In this document: piece after piece, positions 28,175 through 37,683 of the stretch | How positions within the stretch are numbered: position 1 is the stretch's first letter | Layout of the letters: every line of letters begins with the position of its first letter | Source: an uncultured Lachnospiraceae bacterium | GTDB taxonomy: Bacteria; Bacillota; Clostridia; Lachnospirales; Lachnospiraceae | NCBI GenBank assembly: GCA_947632555.1 | Contig: CANRPU010000003.1 | Span: forward strand, 124,001-188,000 | DNA: 64,000 nt | Reading direction: 5' to 3' | Notes under the pieces: generated by a model | Told to the model about the DNA's origin: nothing | Database searches by the model: none | What the model saw: the letters and a program-made list of their open reading frames with translations, nothing else | Position numbers and translations under genes: made by a program

Positions 28175-29248
28175 ATGAATCGGGATACTTACAGAGAACA
28201 TACCAAAACCATCAGGATAGGGGACCGGGTGATCGGGGGAGGCAATCCCATACTGGTACAGTCCATGACCAATACGCCCACCGAGGATGCGGCGGCTACC
28301 GTACAGCAGATCCACAGGCTGGAAGAGGCCGGCTGTGAGATCGTGCGCTGCACGGTGCCGACGATGGAGGCGGCAAAAGCGCTGCGGGAGATCAAGAAGC
28401 AGATACGCATCCCGCTGGTGGCGGATATCCATTTTGACCACCGGATGGCGCTGGCGGCCATAGAAAACGGCGCGGATAAGATCCGGATCAATCCCGGAAA
28501 CATCGGCGGCGCGGAAAAGGTACGGGAAGTGGTGAAAGCCGCGAAGGAAAGAGGGATCCCCATCAGGGTGGGCGTCAACAGCGGTTCCCTGGAGAAGTCC
28601 TTGATCGAAAAGTACGGGGGCGTGACGGCGGAGGGCCTTGTGGAGAGCGCCCTGGACAAAGCCCGCCTCATCGAGGACATGGGATATGACAACCTTGTCA
28701 TCAGCATCAAATCTTCCGATGTGCCCATGTGCGTAAGGGCTCACGAGCTCCTGGCGGAGCAGACCGTTTATCCTCTCCATGTGGGAATTACGGAAGCGGG
28801 CACGGTCTGGTCCGGAAATATCAAGTCAGGAGTGGGGCTGGGAGTGATCCTTTACCAGGGGATAGGCGATACCGTCCGGGTGTCCCTGAGCGGGGATCCC
28901 GTGGAAGAAGTAAAATCGGCCAGGCTGATACTGCGCACTCTGGGGCTCAGAAAGGGCGGTATTGAAGTGGTTTCCTGTCCTACCTGCGGACGTACCAAGA
29001 TCGATCTGGTGGGGCTGGCCAATCAGGTGGAAACTCTGGCCGCGGGCTACCCCCTTTCCATCAAAGTGGCGGTTATGGGCTGTGTGGTAAACGGACCGGG
29101 AGAGGCCAGGGAAGCGGATCTGGGGATTGCCGGCGGCAGAGGCGAAGGGCTTCTGATCAGGAAAGGCGAGATTGTCCGCAAGATCCCGGAATCGGAGTTC
29201 CTTTCCGCGTTAAAGTACGAGCTGGACAACTGGAGTGAAGATCAATGA
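28175..29248 (+). CDS. ispG: 4-hydroxy-3-methylbut-2-enyl diphosphate synthase IspG
   Basis: IspG converts MEcPP to HMBPP in the DXP isoprenoid pathway using a 4Fe-4S cluster. This 357-aa, bacterial-length form has cluster ligands C268 and C271 (SCPTCGRT) and C303 in GCVVNGPGE, and the TIM-barrel motifs PILVQSMTNTPTED, LVADIHFD and KIRINPGNIG. ATG 28175 has AGGAG seven bases upstream, so the 15 upstream in-frame codons are discarded. ATGA overlap with polC indicates translational coupling. dxr of the same pathway lies 10 kb downstream. Confidence 0.96.
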   Translation: MNRDTYREHTKTIRIGDRVIGGGNPILVQSMTNTPTEDAAATVQQIHRLEEAGCEIVRCTVPTMEAAKALREIKKQIRIPLVADIHFDHRMALAAIENGADKIRINPGNIGGAEKVREVVKAAKERGIPIRVGVNSGSLEKSLIEKYGGVTAEGLVESALDKARLIEDMGYDNLVISIKSSDVPMCVRAHELLAEQTVYPLHVGITEAGTVWSGNIKSGVGLGVILYQGIGDTVRVSLSGDPVEEVKSARLILRTLGLRKGGIEVVSCPTCGRTKIDLVGLANQVETLAAGYPLSIKVAVMGCVVNGPGEAREADLGIAGGRGEGLLIRKGEIVRKIPESEFLSALKYELDNWSEDQ

Positions 29249-32200
29249 GCAAGACGTTTGAGAATGTTTTTCCCACCCTGGAACTGGAAAAGGGGATCAA
29301 GGAACAGATGGAGCAGGTGGAAGTGGAGAAGATCACCACGACTTCCCGCAAGGACTTTCTGCGCGTTTATCTGCGCAGCGGACATCTGATCGGCAAGGAC
29401 GTGATCTATAAGCTGGAAGCGGAAATGAAAAAGCAGTTTTTCAGAAAGCTCCCGGCTCAGGTGAAGATCTACGAGAAGTTCAGCCTTTCCTCCCAGTATA
29501 CCGCGGAAAAGCTGCTGCTTGTCTACGGGGAAAGCATCCTGACGGAACTGCGGGAATCCGACCATATTTTATACAGTATCTTCAAAAGCGCTGAGATCTC
29601 CTTCCCGCGGGAAAAGGAAATGCGGCTGGCGGTGGAAGATACGGTGCTGGCACGGGACAGGGGGGAAGAACTGGAACGGGTCCTGGATAAGATCTTCAAT
29701 GAACGCTGCGGTCTGGATGTCCGGATCTTTCTGGAATACAAAGAGAGTATCGAAAACAAATATGAAGAAGAGGCGGAAAAGGCTATTGCCATGGAAGTGG
29801 CCCGTATCAGCGCGAAAAGGAAGGAACGACAGGAGGAAGAAACCCGGGAAGAGGGAAAGGCCCCCCGGACCTCTGCGGTAGAGAGCCGGGGACGGAAACC
29901 GGAACAGATCTCCCAGAGCGGGAAAGGCTTCAGGCATTCCGACAACAAGGACGTGCTGTACGGAAGGGATTTTGACGGAGATGTCATGAAGCTGGAGGAT
30001 GTCATCGGCGAGATCGGCGAAGTGATCGTCCACGGCAGGATCATTAAGCTGGACAAGAGGGAGATCAAGAATGAAAGGACGATCCTGTCTTTTGACGTAA
30101 CGGATTATACGGATACCATGACCGTCAAGATCTTCGCGGCCAACGAGCATGTGCAGGAACTGAGCGACAATCTGGCGGAAGGTACTTTTGTCAAGATAAA
30201 GGGCATCGCCATGACGGACAAATTCGATCATGAGCTGACCATAGGTTCCGTATCGGGCATTAAGAAAACAGAGGATTTTACCGACAGCAGGAAGGACAAC
30301 GCACTGAACAAAAGGGTGGAGCTGCACTGCCACACCAAGATGAGCCATATGGACGGCGTGGCGGAGGCCAAAGATGTGGTGAAGCGGGCCTACCAGTGGG
30401 GGCATCGGGCGGTTGCCATTACCGACCATGGCGTGGTGCAGGGATTTACGGACGCGTATCATGTCTGGGAGGATCTGTGGAAAAAAGAAAAGGCCAGGCG
30501 CGCGGAAAACGGCGAAAAGGCGCCTGACAGACAGGATTTCTTTAAAGTCATTTACGGCGTGGAAGCCTATATTGTCGATGACCTGAAAGAGATCGTGACC
30601 GGGGACAAAGGGCAGAGCCTGGAGGAAACCTGTGTGGTGTTTGACATTGAAACCACGGGTTTTTCTCCCGTGAATAACCGGATCATAGAGATCGGCGCGG
30701 TGAAGGTGCGGGACGGGCAGATCCTGGAGCGCTTTTCCACCTTTGTCAATCCCCGCGTGCCCATTCCCTTCGAGATCGAAAAACTGACGGGCATAGGGGA
30801 TGCCATGGTGATGGACGCGCCCGCCATCGAGGAGGTCCTGCCGGAATTTCTGGATTTTGCCAGGGACTGCGTGCTCGTGGCCCACAACGCTTCCTTTGAT
30901 ATGAGCTTTATTACGGAAAACGCCGCGGCGCAGGGATTTCCCACGGACTTCACCTATCTGGACACCATGGTGATGTCCAGAGTGCTGCTGCCCAGTCAGA
31001 ACAAGCACACCTTGGACGCACTCTGCAAAACTTTCGGGGTGGTGCTGGAAAACCACCACAGAGCGGTGGATGATGCGGAGGCTACCGCCCATATTTTCCT
31101 GAAATTTATGGAGATGCTAAAGGAGCGGGAAGTCCGTACCCTGCGCGAACTGAATACATTCGCCAGGCCTTCCCGGGAAAATGTCAGCCGGCTGCATTCC
31201 AACCATTGCATCATACTGGCGAAGAACGATCTGGGGCGCATCAATCTTTACCGGCTGGTATCCATGTCCCATCTGCGGTATTTCCACAACCGGCAGCCCA
31301 AGATCCCAAAGAGTGAGATAGTCAAATACCGGGACGGGCTGATCATCGGCAGCGCCTGTGAAGCGGGAGAACTTTACGGCGCGCTGGTGGAAGGACGGGG
31401 GGATGCGGAAATTGCCAGGATCGTGAGCTTTTACGACTACCTGGAGATACAGCCCTGCGATAACAACCGCTTTATGATCGCTTCCGAGAAATATCCGAAT
31501 ATCCGTTCCGTAGAAGATATCCGGGAAATCAACCGCCGGATCGTAAAACTGGGGGAGCAGTTCAAAAAGCCGGTGGCGGCCACCTGCGACGTGCATTTCC
31601 TGGATCCTGAGGATGAAATCTACCGCAGGATCATCATAGCGGGCTGGGGGTATGACGATGTGGACAACCAGGCGCCGCTGTATCTGCGCACCACGGAAGA
31701 AATGCTGGAGGAATTCGCGTATCTGGGCAGCGAAAAGGCTCGGGAGGTAGTTGTTACCAATACCAATCTCATCGCGGACATGGTGGAAAGCATAGCGCCG
31801 GTCAGGCCGGACAAATGCCCGCCCGTGATTCCCGATTCGGACCGGACGCTGAGGGATATCTGCTACAAAAGGGCCCATGAACTCTACGGGGAAGATCTCC
31901 CGCAGGTGGTGGAAGCGAGGCTGAAGAAAGAACTGGATTCCATCATCAACAACGGCTTTGCCGTCATGTATATCATAGCCCAGAAACTGGTCTGGAAATC
32001 CGTGGAAGACGGATATCTGGTAGGCTCCAGGGGTTCCGTAGGGTCCTCGCTGGTGGCGTTTATGGCCGGGATCACCGAGGTAAATTCCCTGAGCGCCCAT
32101 TATCGCTGCGAGAACTGTTTTTACTGTGATTTTGATTCCCCCGAAGTCAGGGCCTACGCCGGCAACGCCGGCTGCGATATGCCGGATAAGCTCTGCCCTG

Positions 32201-33711
32201 TCTGCGGGAAACCCCTGACCAAGGACGGCTTCGATATCCCCTTTGAAACTTTCCTGGGATTTAAGGGGGACAAGGAGCCGGATATCGACCTGAACTTTTC
32301 AGGGGAATATCAGAGTAAGGCCCATAAATATACGGAGGTGATCTTCGGCGCCGGACAGACTTACCGGGCGGGGACCATCGCCACGCTGGCGGACAAGACC
32401 GCTTTTGGCTACGTAAAGAATTATTACGAGGAAAGAGGGATTCATAAGCGTACCAGCGAGATCAACCGGCTGACGGCCGGGTGTACCGGCGTGCGCAGGA
32501 GTACCGGACAGCATCCCGGCGGCATCATTGTGCTGCCGGTGGGACAGGACATCAATTCTTTTACGCCGGTGCAGCATCCGGCCAACGACATGACCACGGA
32601 TATCGTCACCACCCATTTTGATTATCACTCCATTGACCATAATCTGTTAAAACTGGATATCCTGGGACATGATGATCCCACCATGATCCGTATGCTGCAG
32701 GATCTGACCGGCGTGGATCCCACCACGATCCCGCTGGACGATAAAAAGGTCATGTCCCTGTTTCAGGATACCTCCGCTCTGGGCATTACGCCTGAGCAGA
32801 TCGGCGGCACGAAAACGGGCTCGCTGGGGATCCCGGAGTTCGGTACGGAATTTGCCATCCAGATGCTCCTGGACACCAAGCCGCGGCTGTTTTCGGACCT
32901 GATCCGTATCTCCGGCCTTGGGCACGGCACCGACGTGTGGGTAGGAAACGCGCAGGATCTGATCTTAAGCGGCGTGACAACGATCTCCAACGCCATCTGC
33001 TGCCGGGACGATATTATGATCTACCTGATCAATCAGGGAATGGAAAGCTCTCTGGCCTTTACCATCATGGAGAGCGTGCGGAAAGGAAAAGGCCTGAAGG
33101 AAGAGTGGGAAGGCGCCATGCGGGACAAAGGCGTGCCCGACTGGTATATCGACTCCTGCAAGAAGATCCAGTACATGTTTCCCAAGGCCCACGCGGCGGC
33201 CTATGTGATGATGGCCTGGCGGATCGCCTACTGCAAGATTTATTATCCGCTGGCTTATTACGCCGCTTATTTCAGCATCCGGGCCAAGGCGTTTTCCTAT
33301 GAGCTGATGTGCCGCGGCCAGCAGCCGCTGGAAAATACCATGGCGGAGTACAAAAGCCGCTGGGATTCGCTTTCCAACAAAGAAAAGGATGCCTACAGCG
33401 ATATGAAGATCGTCCAGGAAATGTACGCCAGGGGATTTTCGTTTGTGCCCATTGATATTTTCAGCGCCAGGTCACGGGATTTTCAGATCGTGGGAGATAA
33501 ACTGATGCCTTCCCTGAACAGCATAGACGGGCTGGGAGAGAAAGCGGCGGATGCCATTGTGGAAGCGGTGAAGGACGGGCCGTTTTTAAGCAAGGATGAT
33601 TTCCGTCAGCGCACCAAGGCCAGCAAGACGGTAGTGGATATGATGGATGAACTGGGACTTCTGGGAAATCTGCCCGAATCCAACCAGATCAGTCTTTTTG
33701 ATCTTGTATGA
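29245..33711 (+). CDS. polC: DNA polymerase III alpha subunit, PolC type
   Basis: This 1488-aa replicative polymerase is of the kind found in low-GC Gram-positive bacteria. An N-terminal helical region is followed by an OB fold (about 250-345) and a PHP domain beginning ELHCHTKMSHMDG (H361, H363). A DnaQ-like 3'-5' exonuclease is inserted in PHP (VVFDIETTGF; D467, E469). The rest is the palm/fingers with the zinc module (C-x2-C pairs near residues 955-995), DIDLNFSGEY, and the C-terminal DNA- and clamp-binding part ending SLFDL. Its length equals the usual PolC. It overlaps ispG by ATGA. Confidence 0.97.
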   Translation: MSKTFENVFPTLELEKGIKEQMEQVEVEKITTTSRKDFLRVYLRSGHLIGKDVIYKLEAEMKKQFFRKLPAQVKIYEKFSLSSQYTAEKLLLVYGESILTELRESDHILYSIFKSAEISFPREKEMRLAVEDTVLARDRGEELERVLDKIFNERCGLDVRIFLEYKESIENKYEEEAEKAIAMEVARISAKRKERQEEETREEGKAPRTSAVESRGRKPEQISQSGKGFRHSDNKDVLYGRDFDGDVMKLEDVIGEIGEVIVHGRIIKLDKREIKNERTILSFDVTDYTDTMTVKIFAANEHVQELSDNLAEGTFVKIKGIAMTDKFDHELTIGSVSGIKKTEDFTDSRKDNALNKRVELHCHTKMSHMDGVAEAKDVVKRAYQWGHRAVAITDHGVVQGFTDAYHVWEDLWKKEKARRAENGEKAPDRQDFFKVIYGVEAYIVDDLKEIVTGDKGQSLEETCVVFDIETTGFSPVNNRIIEIGAVKVRDGQILERFSTFVNPRVPIPFEIEKLTGIGDAMVMDAPAIEEVLPEFLDFARDCVLVAHNASFDMSFITENAAAQGFPTDFTYLDTMVMSRVLLPSQNKHTLDALCKTFGVVLENHHRAVDDAEATAHIFLKFMEMLKEREVRTLRELNTFARPSRENVSRLHSNHCIILAKNDLGRINLYRLVSMSHLRYFHNRQPKIPKSEIVKYRDGLIIGSACEAGELYGALVEGRGDAEIARIVSFYDYLEIQPCDNNRFMIASEKYPNIRSVEDIREINRRIVKLGEQFKKPVAATCDVHFLDPEDEIYRRIIIAGWGYDDVDNQAPLYLRTTEEMLEEFAYLGSEKAREVVVTNTNLIADMVESIAPVRPDKCPPVIPDSDRTLRDICYKRAHELYGEDLPQVVEARLKKELDSIINNGFAVMYIIAQKLVWKSVEDGYLVGSRGSVGSSLVAFMAGITEVNSLSAHYRCENCFYCDFDSPEVRAYAGNAGCDMPDKLCPVCGKPLTKDGFDIPFETFLGFKGDKEPDIDLNFSGEYQSKAHKYTEVIFGAGQTYRAGTIATLADKTAFGYVKNYYEERGIHKRTSEINRLTAGCTGVRRSTGQHPGGIIVLPVGQDINSFTPVQHPANDMTTDIVTTHFDYHSIDHNLLKLDILGHDDPTMIRMLQDLTGVDPTTIPLDDKKVMSLFQDTSALGITPEQIGGTKTGSLGIPEFGTEFAIQMLLDTKPRLFSDLIRISGLGHGTDVWVGNAQDLILSGVTTISNAICCRDDIMIYLINQGMESSLAFTIMESVRKGKGLKEEWEGAMRDKGVPDWYIDSCKKIQYMFPKAHAAAYVMMAWRIAYCKIYYPLAYYAAYFSIRAKAFSYELMCRGQQPLENTMAEYKSRWDSLSNKEKDAYSDMKIVQEMYARGFSFVPIDIFSARSRDFQIVGDKLMPSLNSIDGLGEKAADAIVEAVKDGPFLSKDDFRQRTKASKTVVDMMDELGLLGNLPESNQISLFDLV

Positions 33712-33730
33712 GAAATTTTCAAAAAAGGAC

Positions 33731-33759
33731 TTGCAATCCGCACGGTTTTATATTAAGAT
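33731..33759 (+). promoter_or_regulatory. Promoter for tRNA-Glu
   Basis: TTGCAA (33731-33736), 17 bp, TAAGAT (33754-33759), 20 bp before the mature 5' end of the tRNA. Confidence 0.55.
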
Positions 33760-33779
33760 TAAAAGCGTCATGTGATTGC

Positions 33780-33851
33780 GGCTGATTGGTCAAGCGGTTA
33801 AGACGCCGCCCTCTCACGGCGGAAACAGGGGTTCGATTCCCCTATCAGCTG
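33780..33851 (+). tRNA. tRNA-Glu (anticodon CUC)
   Basis: This 72-nt cloverleaf has acceptor GGCTGAT/ATCAGCT (first pair G-U), D arm GTC-AAGCGGTTAAG-AC, anticodon stem CCGCC/GGCGG with loop CTCTCAC (anticodon CUC, reading GAG), T arm AGGGG-TTCGATT-CCCCT, and discriminator G. CCA is not encoded. Close to Bacillus tRNA-Glu apart from the anticodon. A strong terminator follows. Confidence 0.92.
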
Positions 33852-33873
33852 TTACAGAAACAGCCCAACCCAT

Positions 33874-33908
33874 AAAAAGCCTGTATTCCTATGGAATACA
33901 GGCTTTTT
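33874..33908. terminator. Bidirectional terminator between tRNA-Glu and the DtxR-type gene
   Basis: AAAAAGCCTGTATTCC and GGAATACAGGCTTTTT form a perfect 16-bp stem with a 3-base loop. The A and T tracts let it serve both the tRNA (plus) and the convergent regulator gene (minus), which ends at 33915. Confidence 0.88.
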
Positions 33909-33914
33909 GCGGCG

Positions 33915-34292
33915 TTAGGAGAGGCCTCCCTGGCCGCGGATATAATTTTTGATAGCCTCAAAACTTTCTTTGCTGATATCATGTTCTATCCTGCAGGCAT
34001 CTTCCGTAGCGGTCTTTTCCTCTACGCCCAGATGTATCAGCCAGGAAGAGAGGAGTTTGTGGCGCTCATAGATGGTTTCCGCGATATCACGGCCCTTGTC
34101 CGTCAGATAGATGTATCCCTGTTCCGTAACGGTAATGTAACCGTCTTCCCTCAGGTTCTTCATGGCTACGCTGATGCTGGGTTTTTTGAACTGCAGTTCC
34201 GTGGCGATGTCCACGGAGCGGACTACCGGCAGACGCTCGCTCAGTATCAGAATGGTTTCCAGATAATTTTCCGCGGATTCCCGAATTGTCAT
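33915..34292 (-). CDS. DtxR/MntR-family metal-dependent transcriptional regulator
   Basis: This 125-aa protein has an N-terminal winged helix (SAENYLETILILSERLPVVRSVDIATELQFKKPSISVAMKNLREDGYI) and a dimerisation/metal-binding helix region (ERHKLLSSWLIHLGV, then EDACRIEHDISKESFEAI), as in MntR and DtxR-type repressors. It lacks the C-terminal SH3 domain, so it is of the short type. GGAGG lies seven bases before the start at 34292. Mn2+ or Fe2+ is the likely corepressor. No metal transporter is adjacent; it is divergent from the polysaccharide deacetylase gene. Confidence 0.88.
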   Translation of the reverse strand: MTIRESAENYLETILILSERLPVVRSVDIATELQFKKPSISVAMKNLREDGYITVTEQGYIYLTDKGRDIAETIYERHKLLSSWLIHLGVEEKTATEDACRIEHDISKESFEAIKNYIRGQGGLS

Positions 34293-34400
34293 AACTTCCT
34301 CCTGCTCCGGTATCATTTGGAATAGTATAGCACAAAAACGACATAAAAGAAATGAAATTTTTATTTTTCAATCTTTCTACTTTCTTCAGCAGGATATCTG

Positions 34401-34409
34401 TGGTATACT
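34401..34409 (+). promoter_or_regulatory. Extended -10 element for the deacetylase gene
   Basis: TGG followed by TATACT (34404-34409) upstream of the GGAGG at 34424. On the other strand TGC-TATACT (about 34325-34333) serves the DtxR-type gene. Neither has a good -35. Confidence 0.4.
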
Positions 34410-34436
34410 ATACATGGTTATGTGGAGGAAGAGGCT

Positions 34437-35438
34437 ATGGCATCGGAAAAAACAACTCCGCCGGAAGCGAGGCGGAGAAGGGTGCAGCGCTTAAAAAAAG
34501 AAATCCTGCTGGTTCTGACTGTTTCCATACTGATTCCCATTCTGCTGTGCGCATATCTGCTGTATAAAGTGTCGGCTCTGGAAGAAAAGCTGGCGGCTTT
34601 GGAAGTGTTCGTGACAGGCGCGCAGGCTGGCGGCGGGAGCGTGAACAGCGCGGCTGCCGGAGGCGAGCGGCTGGTGCGGGATCTGACCACGGAAGTAAGC
34701 GGCGCGCGGGAGGTTCCGCAAGAGGCGCCGGACGGGACAGAGGAAACCGAAGAGGTTCTGACGGAAGAAAACGGGCCGCGGGAGGAAGAGCCCGTAAGGA
34801 AAGTTTATCTGACCTTTGATGACGGCCCCAGTTCCGGAACGGACGAGATCCTGGATATTCTGGCAGACTACGGCGTGAAGGCCACCTTTTTCGTGGTAGG
34901 CAAGGAAGGGGAATGGGCGCGGGACGCCTATTGCCGGATCGTGGAGGAAGGACATACTCTGGGAATGCATTCCTATACCCACGACTATCAGCAGATATAT
35001 GCTTCCCTGGACGCGTATCAGGAGGATCTGCTGAAGCTTCAGGATTATCTGTATGAAGTGACGGGAGTCACCAGCGTCTATGTCCGTTTTCCCGGCGGCA
35101 GTTCCAACCGGGTGAGCAGGACGGACATGCGGGAGCTGATCGCGTGGCTGGAGGACGAGGGCTTTACGTACTACGACTGGAATATTTCTTCCCAGGATGC
35201 TTCGGGAACGAAGCTGACGCCCGAGGAGGTTGTGGAAAACTGCCTGGACGGACTGGAAAAAAAAGACAATGTTATCATTTTGATGCACGACGCGGCGAGC
35301 AAGCATACTACGGTGGAAGCGCTCCCGCTGCTGATAGAGAGCATACAGGCCATGGAGAATACGGAGATACTGCCGATTACGGAGGATACGGTGCCTGTAC
35401 AGCATGTTACCATATCACAGGAAGAAACGGAGGAATAG
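34437..35438 (+). CDS. Membrane-anchored polysaccharide deacetylase (NodB domain)
   Basis: This carbohydrate esterase 4 enzyme (333 aa) probably removes acetyl groups from peptidoglycan or another surface glycan. A signal anchor spans about residues 20-42. An acidic Ser/Glu linker follows, and then the NodB domain: TFDDGP (D128, D129), zinc histidines HSYTH (H178, H182) and the VRFPGG motif. The ATG at 34437 is eight bases after GGAGG; a GTG at 34422 overlaps that site and is less likely. The bactofilin gene follows after three bases, so a joint role in the cell envelope is likely. Confidence 0.9.
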   Translation: MASEKTTPPEARRRRVQRLKKEILLVLTVSILIPILLCAYLLYKVSALEEKLAALEVFVTGAQAGGGSVNSAAAGGERLVRDLTTEVSGAREVPQEAPDGTEETEEVLTEENGPREEEPVRKVYLTFDDGPSSGTDEILDILADYGVKATFFVVGKEGEWARDAYCRIVEEGHTLGMHSYTHDYQQIYASLDAYQEDLLKLQDYLYEVTGVTSVYVRFPGGSSNRVSRTDMRELIAWLEDEGFTYYDWNISSQDASGTKLTPEEVVENCLDGLEKKDNVIILMHDAASKHTTVEALPLLIESIQAMENTEILPITEDTVPVQHVTISQEETEE

Positions 35439-35441
35439 GAA

Positions 35442-36323
35442 ATGGGGTTTTTCTCGGAATTAAAAGAAGACCTTTCCCAGGCGGTCAACGAGCTGATGCC
35501 GGACACCGGGGATGAGGGCGGAGAAATGCCGGAGCGGAAGGCGGCCGTGGAAGAAACGGCGGATCTGTCCGTGGAGGAAGAAAAAGCGCGGCTGGATGCC
35601 GCTCTGGAGAGGGTGGATTCCATAGAGGTGCCGGAAGAGGCCGCCGCGGAGGAGAGAGGGGAAACATCGCCGCAGACCGCGGGGGAGAGCCGTCCGGCGG
35701 ATACCGAAGAGGCTTTTCGGGCAGCGCCTGAAGCGGTACCCGCTGAGGAAGTACTTACGGAAAAACCGGAAGAAACGGTAAGACCGGAAGAAACAGAAAA
35801 AGCAGAAGAAAAGGTAAAAGGGGCGGAGAAGAAGATGGATGTTCAGTTGAAAAGCGCGACGGATGAAAACGCTTTGATCACCGCGGGCATGACGGTGACC
35901 GGCGATGTCAGTTCCGAAGGTTCCATGGAAGTGATCGGAACGATTAACGGCAATATTACTCTTTTGGGAAAACTCAACGTAACAGGCACCATTACCGGCA
36001 ATTCCAAGGCTGCCGAGGTTTACGCGGACAACGCCAAGATCAACGGTGAGATTTCCAGCGAGGGCAGCGTAAAGATCGGACAGAGTTCCGTAGTGATCGG
36101 CAATATTTTTGCCAAAAGCGCGGTGATCGCGGGCGCGGTCAAAGGCGATATCGACGTACACGGCCCCGTGGTCCTGGATGCCTCCGCAATCGTTATGGGC
36201 AACATCAAATCCAAGGCGGTGCAGATCAATAACGGCGCCGTTATCGAGGGTATGTGCTCCCAGTGCTACGCGGATGTCAATCCTGCTTCCTTCTTTGAGG
36301 AATACAAGAAAACCAAAAAATAA
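35442..36323 (+). CDS. Bactofilin
   Basis: This 293-aa protein has a long, acidic, disordered N-terminal half (about 1-135, rich in Glu, Pro and Ala) and a C-terminal bactofilin (DUF583) right-handed beta-helix of repeated short strands (about 145-265; GDVSSEGSMEVIGTINGNI, then further six-residue turns). Bactofilins polymerise without nucleotide and position cell-wall enzymes. Placement right after the deacetylase gene supports a wall or sporulation role. pyrH follows 20 bases later. Confidence 0.9.
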   Translation: MGFFSELKEDLSQAVNELMPDTGDEGGEMPERKAAVEETADLSVEEEKARLDAALERVDSIEVPEEAAAEERGETSPQTAGESRPADTEEAFRAAPEAVPAEEVLTEKPEETVRPEETEKAEEKVKGAEKKMDVQLKSATDENALITAGMTVTGDVSSEGSMEVIGTINGNITLLGKLNVTGTITGNSKAAEVYADNAKINGEISSEGSVKIGQSSVVIGNIFAKSAVIAGAVKGDIDVHGPVVLDASAIVMGNIKSKAVQINNGAVIEGMCSQCYADVNPASFFEEYKKTKK

Positions 36324-36343
36324 ACAGAAAGGAGCGCGATCGC

Positions 36344-37039
36344 ATGCGCAGAATACTACTGAAGCTCAGCGGCGAGGCGCTGGCCGGAGAGCGGCATACG
36401 GGATTTGACGAAGAAACGGTCAGGGGAGTCGCGGCGCAGGTGAAGGAATTGGTGGAAGACGGCTATGAGATCGGGATCGTCACCGGCGGCGGCAATTTCT
36501 GGCGAGGCCGTTCCAGTGAGAGCATTGACAGGACCAAGGCGGATCAGATCGGTATGCTGGCTACGGTGATGAACTGCATTTACGTTTCCGAGATCTTCCG
36601 CTCGATGGGTATGAAGACCAGTATACTCACACCTTTTGAGTGCGGCTCTTTTACCAAACTTTTTTCCAAGGACAGAGCCAACAAATACTTTGAGAAGGGT
36701 ATGGTAGTATTCTTTGCCGGCGGTACCGGACATCCTTATTTTTCCACGGATACCGGCGTGGTGCTCAGAGCGGTGGAGGTGGAAGCGGACGTGATACTGC
36801 TGGCCAAATCCGTGGACGGCGTATATGACGCGGACCCCGCCAAGACAGCGAACGCCAGGAAATACGAGGAAGTGAGCATTGACGAAGTGATCGCGAAGAA
36901 TCTTCAGGTAGTGGATATGACCGCTTCTATTCTGGCCAGGGACAATAAGATGCCCATGCGGGTATTCGGACTTGGCCAGCCCAACAGCATAGTGGAAGCG
37001 GTAAAGGGCAGGTTCAGCGGCACCAAAGTGACCGTATAG
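36344..37039 (+). CDS. pyrH: UMP kinase PyrH
   Basis: This hexameric bacterial UMP kinase (231 aa) makes UDP. The amino-acid-kinase fold is clear: LLKLSGEALAG at the N-terminus, VTGGGNFWRG, FAGGTGHPYFSTD, LLAKSVDGVYDADP and VDMTASILARDN. AAGGAG stands upstream. It is the first gene of the conserved pyrH-frr-uppS-cdsA-dxr-rseP block; rpsB and tsf, which often precede it, are replaced here by envelope genes. Confidence 0.97.
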   Translation: MRRILLKLSGEALAGERHTGFDEETVRGVAAQVKELVEDGYEIGIVTGGGNFWRGRSSESIDRTKADQIGMLATVMNCIYVSEIFRSMGMKTSILTPFECGSFTKLFSKDRANKYFEKGMVVFFAGGTGHPYFSTDTGVVLRAVEVEADVILLAKSVDGVYDADPAKTANARKYEEVSIDEVIAKNLQVVDMTASILARDNKMPMRVFGLGQPNSIVEAVKGRFSGTKVTV

Positions 37040-37069
37040 AAAAGCCCGCAGATTACAGAAAGGCATGGT

Positions 37070-37627
37070 ATGGATATGGACGAGAGGATCAGCAGTTACA
37101 GTGAAAAGATGAAAAAAACCTATGAATATCTGGAAGCGGACTACGCGGCCATCCGCGCGGGAAGGGCCAACCCCCACGTGCTGGATAAACTGCGCGTGGA
37201 TTATTACGGCACTCCCACCCCCATTCAGCAGGTGGGGAACATCACGGTGCCGGAAGCCCGCGTCATCCAGATCGCGCCCTGGGAAAAATCTCTGGTGAAG
37301 GCAGTGGAGAAAGCTATTTTGTCTTCGGATATCGGGATCACGCCCTCTAACGACGGCTCCGTTATCAGACTGGTATTTCCGGAGCTGACAGAGGAGAGAA
37401 GAAAGGACCTGGTGAAAGAGGTCAAGAAGAAGGGCGAGGAAGCGAAGGTGGCGGTCCGCAATATCAGACGGGACGGAAACGACGCTTTCAAGAAGCTGTC
37501 CAAGACGGATGTTTCCGAGGACGAGATCAAGCAGCTGGAGGAGAACCTGCAGAAGCAGACGGATAAGTATATCAAAGACATAGACGCTTTGATGGAAAGC
37601 AAATCCAAAGAAATTATGACCGTATAA
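37070..37627 (+). CDS. frr: Ribosome recycling factor
   Basis: This 185-aa protein releases ribosomes from mRNA together with EF-G after termination. It has the family three-helix bundle and short alpha/beta domain (YYGTPTPIQQVGNITVPEARVIQIAPWEKS, and IRLVFPELTEERRKDLVK). Full length. An ATG two codons further in (37076) is an alternative start. Confidence 0.97.
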   Translation: MDMDERISSYSEKMKKTYEYLEADYAAIRAGRANPHVLDKLRVDYYGTPTPIQQVGNITVPEARVIQIAPWEKSLVKAVEKAILSSDIGITPSNDGSVIRLVFPELTEERRKDLVKEVKKKGEEAKVAVRNIRRDGNDAFKKLSKTDVSEDEIKQLEENLQKQTDKYIKDIDALMESKSKEIMTV

Positions 37628-37632
37628 TTGCG

Positions 37633-37658
37633 AAGGGCGGGCCTTGTGACCGCCCTTT
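37633..37658 (+). terminator. Hairpin between frr and uppS
   Basis: AAGGGCGG (37633-37640) pairs with CCGCCCTT (37650-37657) around a 9-base loop. There is no T run beyond TTT, so it may be an mRNA-processing or attenuating hairpin inside the operon and not a full stop. Confidence 0.35.
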
Positions 37659-37683
37659 GACAAATTGTTGGGCGGAGGAGAGC

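Noticed and set aside
33780..33851. tRNA-Glu as an integration site for a mobile element
   Set aside because: No integrase, no repeated tRNA 3' end nearby, and ordinary genes on both sides.
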